NCBI GenBank assembly: GCA_002451555.1
Contig: DKCU01000041.1
Location: 1 to 9,882, forward strand
DNA length: 9,882 bases
Origin: Candidatus Segatella albertsiae
GTDB taxonomy: Bacteria; Bacteroidota; Bacteroidia; Bacteroidales; Bacteroidaceae
Direction of reading: 5' to 3'
The position numbers were made by a program, and so were the translations under genes. This document shows, piece after piece, positions 6,800-9,882 of the stretch (its first letter is position 1; each line of letters starts with the position of its first letter). The notes under the pieces were generated by a model. The model ran no database searches. It saw nothing but the letters and a program-made list of their open reading frames with translations, and was not told the origin of the DNA.

Positions 6800-6868
6800 C
6801 ATCGGTAATAGGAACAAGCCCTCATCGGTATTAGCGACATACCCCCATCGGTATTAGCGACATACCCC
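6800..6868 (+). repeat. Three tandem 23-nt repeats
   Basis: CATCGG begins at 6800, 6823 and 6846, giving a period of exactly 23. Units 2 and 3 (6823-6845 and 6846-6868) are identical. Unit 1 (6800-6822) is diverged, mainly in its second half. A degenerate fourth copy may precede it (about 6778-6799). Each unit has the core CATCGGTATTAGCGACAT followed by ACCCC. A period of 23 is not a multiple of 3 and no long frame runs through it, so it is not coding. It lies 60 nt after the ATPase stop codon. Confidence 0.9.
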
Positions 6869-6890
6869 TAGCCCCTATAGCAATTCGACC

Positions 6891-6978
6891 GCACAACAGG
6901 TGATCGACAAGCGCACAACACGTGTTGTGCAGCCGCATATCAGCTGATGTGCAAGCGCACAACAGCTGTTGTGCGCTC
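6891..6978. repeat. Four tandem 22-nt units built on 18-bp palindromes
   Basis: Units start at 6891, 6913, 6935 and 6957, a period of exactly 22. Each is an 18-bp palindrome plus a 4-nt spacer (AAGC, AGCC, AAGC, GCTC). Unit 2 is GCACAACACGTGTTGTGC and unit 4 is GCACAACAGCTGTTGTGC, both perfect. Unit 3 is GCATATCAGCTGATGTGC, nearly perfect. Unit 1 is degenerate in its right half. Twenty-two base pairs is about two helical turns, so bound dimers would sit on one face of the helix. It lies upstream of the HU-HIG promoter and may be an operator array; that is inference. Confidence 0.9.
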
Positions 6979-7049
6979 ATAGAACCTATACTTTCTAAAG
7001 ACAAATACTATATATTCGGAAGACTTCTACTATTTCTTTCAACTTTTCC

Positions 7050-7080
7050 TTGTTATTCTCAGAATAAAAACGTACCTTTG
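7050..7080 (+). promoter_or_regulatory. Promoter of the HU-HIG gene
   Basis: TACCTTTG (7073-7080) is a strong match to the -7 consensus. CTTG (7049-7052) lies 20 nt upstream as a -33 element. The leader to the ATG at 7150 is about 65 nt and contains a 10-codon ATG-to-stop frame (7099-7131) that I do not regard as a proven gene. The palindrome array ends about 70 nt upstream of the -33 element. Confidence 0.65.
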
Positions 7081-7149
7081 TAGCGCCTACCAATCATCAT
7101 GGCAGACAGCAAGGACATAAGTTCTTACTAACCTAAAAACAACATTCGA

Positions 7150-7755
7150 ATGGCCATCAAATACGAAATACATTATCTCCCGAACGCTGGAGGAAACGAC
7201 GAGACACGCAGATTCGCCCACATCTTTGAGGAACCTGCCATGAGCGACAAGCAGATGATAGAGCGCATCGCCAAGCATAGTTGCCTGGGCGAAGGGGAAG
7301 TCTCCGCCGTACTCATGCGACTCCGCGACATCATCGAGGAAGACTTGAAGGACGGCAGACGTGTGAACATTCCCGAAATCGGTTATCTCTCGCTCTCTGC
7401 CGACCTTACCATGGACGACCTGAAGCCCGACAGCAAGGTGAGAGCCGACTATGTAAGCGTGAAAGGCATCAAGTTTCGCCCCAATGCTGACCTGTTGAAG
7501 CAAGTGAAGCATCACACCCACTTCGAGAAGTCGCAATATACCTCCCGCTCCTACCCATTCTCTGAGGATACATTGAAGGAGAAAATCAAGGAGTATCTAA
7601 AGGTACATCGCTCCATCAACCGCCGAACCTTGGAGATGGAGTTTCATATCCGCAAGCAGACGGCACTCAACTGGTTGAAGAAACTCGTGGATTCAGGCTT
7701 CTTGATAAAGGAAGGTTCCCGAACCGCTCCTGTGTATTTCTTGGCAGAGGAATAA
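7150..7755 (+). CDS. HU-HIG family DNA-binding protein with C-terminal winged helix
   Basis: A 201-residue protein. Residues 1-120 resemble the Bacteroidota HU-HIG domain (an HU/IHF-like fold): a helical region with VSAVLMRLRDIIEEDLKDGR (51-70), then the strand RVNIPEIGYLSLS (71-83), where canonical HU has the G-x-F-x-x G-F-G turn, and KGIKFRPNADLL (105-116). Residues 137-201 form a winged helix, with the recognition helix probably in IRKQTALNWLKKLV (167-180) and the wing in GFLIKEGSRTAPVYFLAEE. It is probably a nucleoid-associated or regulatory DNA binder. The palindromic array just upstream is an obvious candidate target, but nothing in the sequence proves that. It is monocistronic. Confidence 0.85.
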   Translation: MAIKYEIHYLPNAGGNDETRRFAHIFEEPAMSDKQMIERIAKHSCLGEGEVSAVLMRLRDIIEEDLKDGRRVNIPEIGYLSLSADLTMDDLKPDSKVRADYVSVKGIKFRPNADLLKQVKHHTHFEKSQYTSRSYPFSEDTLKEKIKEYLKVHRSINRRTLEMEFHIRKQTALNWLKKLVDSGFLIKEGSRTAPVYFLAEE

Positions 7756-7845
7756 AAAAGTCATGCAACCAGGCTTGACTTCCACCGCCTTTGACACCAA
7801 GCACAAGATAGTTTTACTAAAGATATTTAAATATTTATCCTCTTA

Positions 7846-7877
7846 TTTGGAGATAAATAAAGAAATAACTATATTTG
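7846..7877 (+). promoter_or_regulatory. Promoter of the HipB-like gene, predicting a leaderless mRNA
   Basis: TTTG (7846-7849), a 20-nt spacer and TATATTTG (7870-7877) fit the consensus well. The ATG at 7882 starts only 4 nt after the -7 element, where transcription itself should begin. The -33 region shares TTTGGAGATAA with the promoter of the sulfoxide reductase. The rest of 7756-7881 is AT-rich and shows no gene or clear terminator. Confidence 0.7.
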
Positions 7878-7881
7878 CAAC

Positions 7882-8193
7882 ATGATTACAGAATATGGTA
7901 TAGAAGCTAAGTCTAACGCTGAAATCATCTCCGAACTAGGAGGTCGATTCAAGGAATATAGACTGTTCTGCGACCTCACCCAAAAGGAGGTGGCAGAGAA
8001 GGCTGGCGTGAGTGTTTTCACAATTAGTCAGTTCGAAAAAGGCGATGCTCGCAACATTGGATTCGGAACGATTCTTTCGCTCTTGCGAAGCATCGGTTTT
8101 CTGGAAGAAGTAGAAAAGTTGCTTCCTCCATTACCTATGCTGCCCAACCAGATGAGAAAATCCAAGGAAAAGAAAGAAAGGGTAAGACATTAA
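7882..8193 (+). CDS. HipB-like XRE-family antitoxin/regulator
   Basis: A 103-residue helix-turn-helix protein. The HTH is LTQKEVAEKAGVSVFTISQFEKG (32-54), with the second helix spanning about SVFTISQFEKG. A basic tail (RKSKEKKERVRH) closes it. Proteins of this form accompany HipA-type kinase toxins in Bacteroidota, where they bind DNA, repress the operon and neutralise HipA. Here the toxin gene is almost completely lost, so this is an orphan antitoxin. It probably has no leader, because the -7 element ends at 7877. There is no other in-frame ATG before the HTH. Confidence 0.85.
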   Translation: MITEYGIEAKSNAEIISELGGRFKEYRLFCDLTQKEVAEKAGVSVFTISQFEKGDARNIGFGTILSLLRSIGFLEEVEKLLPPLPMLPNQMRKSKEKKERVRH

Positions 8194-8195
8194 AG

Positions 8196-8318
8196 CCTGC
8201 CAATATCATTGACGAAGTTGCCGATGCCGTTGGCAAATTCAAGGAATATGCAGAAGCAGTAGGTATCAGCGATTACTGGATAAAGAAAATCGAGAAAGTA
8301 TTGAGGGAAAGCATCTGA
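8196..8318 (+). pseudogene. hipA: C-terminal remnant of hipA
   Basis: The frame ending at TGA 8316-8318 reads PANIIDEVADAVGKFKEYAE, then AVGISDYWIKKIEKVL and RESI. This is the last helical pair of HipA-type kinases (…F…A…VG…W…I…L). The kinase domain and N-terminal domain are missing. The remnant begins immediately after the HipB stop codon, in another frame, so a deletion joined the end of the antitoxin to the end of hipA. The frame stays open upstream into the HipB gene but has no plausible start of its own. The match to HipA is from memory of the family. Confidence 0.65.
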
Positions 8319-8360
8319 GATAATTTCCTTTCGATTAAGTGCTATCTTATAGGAAACAAC

Positions 8361-8430
8361 AAAAAAGGTCCTTTCACACTTAAACATCTACAAATCAAGG
8401 AAGATGCAAGAAGTGTGAAAGGACTTTTTA
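8361..8430. terminator. Bidirectional intrinsic terminator
   Basis: GTCCTTTCACACTT (8368-8381) pairs perfectly with AAGTGTGAAAGGAC (8411-8424), 14 bp. The 29-nt interior contains a further CATCT/AGATG pair (8385-8389, 8402-8406). TTTTT follows on the plus strand (8425-8429), and six A's precede the stem (8361-8366), giving a T-run on the minus strand. It lies between the convergent hip remnant and the zeta gene, and serves both. Confidence 0.85.
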
Positions 8431-8449
8431 ATTCACAAACAACGATAGT

Positions 8450-8915
8450 TTACTCACCCAATATCAAGCTTGCCCACTCAGGCAAATCCTCCTCATATTG
8501 TTTTGCTAGTTTGCCAAAGTTCATAAGATACAATGGAGTTACCTCATGATTATCTATTGAGTTGTCATAGAGATAAGTCTTGTCGGCATATTGAGCTGCG
8601 TTACCACAATTTGCAATCGACTTATAGTAGCGAGAAATTATCTTCGTGATAGGGACATCATGCCCACCCTCCATCACTCGCTTGGCGATTCTCACGTAAG
8701 TGCTCACAATACTTCACCGACTGCATAATCGCTTCGGGAGAATTCCAATCACCAAACTTCTCTTGTGCTACGATATCAGGATTGACATATATTGCATCCT
8801 CCATCCATTCATGATGCAATAGTTTGGAGGTTACAGAAGTTTTGCCGGAACCATTAGGTCCGGCTATAACTATCAAAACTGGCTTATGTATTTTTTTATC
8901 TATTTCCTTATTCAT
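8450..8915 (-). pseudogene. Zeta toxin gene with an internal, frame-breaking deletion
   Basis: Two overlapping frames together make most of a zeta toxin, a kinase that phosphorylates UDP-N-acetylglucosamine sugars. The N-terminal frame (8915 to stop at 8658) has Walker A GPNGSGKTS, then YVNPDIVAQ and the YCEHLRE helix. The C-terminal frame (about 8707-8450) has RIAKRVMEGGHDVP, KIISRYYKSI and TYLYDNSID. The central block usual in the family, including the phenylalanine/glutamate-threonine (fET) substrate segment, is missing, roughly 40-50 codons. The junction is near 8690-8705, where the two frames overlap. The N-terminal frame runs out after only about 16 foreign codons. The product cannot be an active toxin. 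A sequencing error alone cannot explain it, because sequence is missing as well as frame. Confidence 0.85.
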
Positions 8916-9109
8916 GCAGGATACCTCCTATTCCAATCTTGTCTTACTTGTTTACAATACGTCTTTAGTCTATCAAAGAACTTACGATTAGCCTCATCGC
9001 CCTTTCGCTTTGCCTCTTCAGCCACTTCTTTCATCAGTTGAGAAAGAATCTCATCAGAAGGTTCCTCCATGCTAGTCAATTTGTATGTATCTATCGTTTG
9101 TTTTCCCAT
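8912..9109 (-). CDS. Probable antitoxin partner of the zeta toxin
   Basis: A 65-residue, highly charged helical protein (KEVAEEAKRKGDEANRKFF, residues 27-45) beginning MGKQTIDTYKLTSMEEPSDE. The stop overlaps the zeta ATG by 4 nt (8912-8915), the usual coupling of this kind of pair. The family is not one I can name. Its role is inferred from its position and size. With the toxin broken, it may be an orphan under no selection, although its frame is intact. Confidence 0.8.
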   Translation of the reverse strand: MGKQTIDTYKLTSMEEPSDEILSQLMKEVAEEAKRKGDEANRKFFDRLKTYCKQVRQDWNRRYPA

Positions 9110-9179
9110 AACTACTATATACTTTAAATTTAAATTGATAATAACGTCGCACCGCCCTAAGACTTCACGATTGATGCGG

Positions 9180-9210
9180 CTAAATTACAAAGAAAAATCG
9201 GAACGACAAA
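9180..9210 (-). promoter_or_regulatory. Promoter of the zeta antitoxin-toxin pair
   Basis: On the minus strand TTTG (9210-9207), a 19-nt spacer and TAATTTAG (9187-9180) fit the consensus with one mismatch in the -7 element. The leader to the ATG at 9109 is about 65 nt. It faces away from the promoter at 9258-9289. Confidence 0.6.
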
Positions 9211-9257
9211 GTTTTTTCACCATTTTTTTCATTGTCAGACAAATGTCATACAATATC

Positions 9258-9289
9258 TTTGCCCAATGCCATCAGAATCAGTACCTTTG
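9258..9289 (+). promoter_or_regulatory. Promoter of the small gene at 9304
   Basis: TTTG (9258-9261), a 20-nt spacer and TACCTTTG (9282-9289) are a near-perfect Bacteroidota promoter. The TTTG is itself the end of another possible -7 element (TATCTTTG, 9254-9261). Confidence 0.75.
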
Positions 9290-9303
9290 CAACATCTTTC
9301 CCT

Positions 9304-9507
9304 ATGATGACAAACAAAGGAAAGAACAATGTAAGAACAAGAATAGCACCGACAGATTATGAAGAAGATTTTTATCGTGGCTATCGTATTGATTATGGCG
9401 TTCAGATACTCTTCGTCTATTCCCTCACCTATCCCGACAGTTACAAGCCAGCCATGCCAAGGCTGCTCAAGCTGATAGAGGACTGGAGAGTGCTGGGAAC
9501 ATACTAA
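9304..9507 (+). CDS. Small protein of unknown function (frame uncertain)
   Basis: A 67-residue frame, MMTNKGKNNVRTRIAPTDYE… to …LLKLIEDWRVLGTY, starting 15 nt after the -7 element of a strong promoter. A second frame, 9359-9475, overlaps it and encodes 38 residues beginning MKKIFIVAIVLIMAF, which looks like a signal peptide or membrane anchor. Either frame could be the real gene, or both could be pieces of one broken exported protein. I recognise no family in either. No strong ribosome binding site precedes either ATG. Confidence 0.4.
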   Translation: MMTNKGKNNVRTRIAPTDYEEDFYRGYRIDYGVQILFVYSLTYPDSYKPAMPRLLKLIEDWRVLGTY

Positions 9508-9543
9508 TTTTGTACTGTTCTTTTTACTTCTATATGTCAGACT

Positions 9544-9882
9544 TTACCTCAGAATACCAGTTTCTCTTTCCTTGTTCTTGATGTTTTGCTGAATAGTGCG
9601 ATATTCCTTGCCTCGGTTGATGCGCCAAGCCACACTCAGCATCACCATGTTACCCATCGAGCTATTATGATACGATACTTGCTTCCGAATCAAGGCATTG
9701 ACCAATTCGGCTGATTGCATCTTAGGATGAGCGATGAAAGGATTCACCACATAAAGCGTCAAGTTGAAATTGCCAAGACGATAACCGACGGAACCTTGCA
9801 GGTTGATGCCTTGATGGCCGATGTTCTCACCCTCCATAAAGTTCCAACCATTGTCGGCATACAGCATCATCGACCATTTGCC
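9544..9882 (-). CDS. C-terminus of an outer-membrane beta-barrel protein (runs off the window)
   Basis: The frame is open from the window edge (9882) to TAA at 9546-9544, giving 112 residues. Alternating aromatic and polar strands end in NMVMLSVAWRINRGKEY, the usual final strand of the outer membrane beta-barrel family (PF14905-like) of TonB-receptor-like Bacteroidota proteins. A short polar tail of about 22 residues follows. The ATG at 9870 is internal, because GKWS precedes it in frame. Its plug and N-terminal regions lie outside the window, so the ligand is unknown. Confidence 0.85.
   Translation of the reverse strand, partial: GKWSMMLYADNGWNFMEGENIGHQGINLQGSVGYRLGNFNLTLYVVNPFIAHPKMQSAELVNALIRKQVSYHNSSMGNMVMLSVAWRINRGKEYRTIQQNIKNKERETGILR

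Noticed and set aside
6800..6978. CRISPR array
   Set aside because: The units are head-to-tail with no variable 30-nt spacers, and no cas gene is nearby. They are two plain tandem repeats.
7099..7131. Ten-codon leader peptide before the HU-HIG gene
   Set aside because: It has an ATG and a stop but no ribosome binding site, no regulatory codon run and no attenuator hairpin.
7757..7782. AAGTC/GACTT hairpin after the HU-HIG gene as a terminator
   Set aside because: The stem is 5 bp and no T-run follows on the plus strand.
8450..8915. Programmed frameshift in the zeta toxin gene
   Set aside because: A central portion of the protein is missing as well as the frame being changed, so frameshifting could not restore a full toxin. 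No slippery sequence is evident at the junction.

Overview
The window looks like chromosomal DNA from a gut Bacteroidota, most likely Prevotella/Segatella (S. copri-like). The reasons are the Bacteroidota-type promoters (TTTG, about 20 nt, TAnnTTTG) before many genes, an HU-HIG type DNA-binding protein, an outer-membrane beta-barrel protein of the TonB-receptor-like kind, and moderate GC content with weak ribosome binding sites. The species assignment is inference.

Layout. 1-69 is the 3' end of an unrecognised plus-strand gene. 112-1077 (minus) is a membrane-anchored alpha/beta hydrolase. 1230-1700 (plus) is a free methionine-(R)-sulfoxide reductase. 1805-2739 (plus) is a three-gene operon: an MNT nucleotidyltransferase antitoxin, a HEPN toxin and a 56-residue unknown protein. 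2817-5056 (minus) is a translationally coupled pair: an EcoRI-family adenine methyltransferase followed by a DUF262-HNH nuclease, which together resemble a non-canonical restriction-modification system.

5105-5326, upstream of the methyltransferase, has the nested stems of a structured RNA. Three positions that are C-A mismatches on the plus strand become G-U pairs on the minus strand, so the RNA is probably read in the methyltransferase direction. 5601-6740 (plus) is an AAA/archaeal-type ATPase with a C-terminal winged helix. 6741-7149 has no gene but carries two different tandem arrays: three 23-nt units, then four 22-nt units built on 18-bp palindromes. These lie before an HU-HIG/winged-helix protein (7150-7755).

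7882-8915 is a toxin-antitoxin graveyard. A HipB-like regulator, probably leaderless, is followed by only the last ~40 codons of hipA. A bidirectional terminator separates it from a minus-strand antitoxin/zeta-toxin pair in which the zeta gene has an internal frame-breaking deletion. A small ambiguous gene (9304-9507, or 9359-9475 in another frame) follows a strong promoter. The window ends in the C-terminus of an outer-membrane beta-barrel protein (9544-9882, minus).

Overall this is an accessory island of defence and toxin-antitoxin genes between metabolic and envelope genes. The strongest candidate for something undescribed is the structured RNA at the head of the methyltransferase/DUF262-HNH operon.
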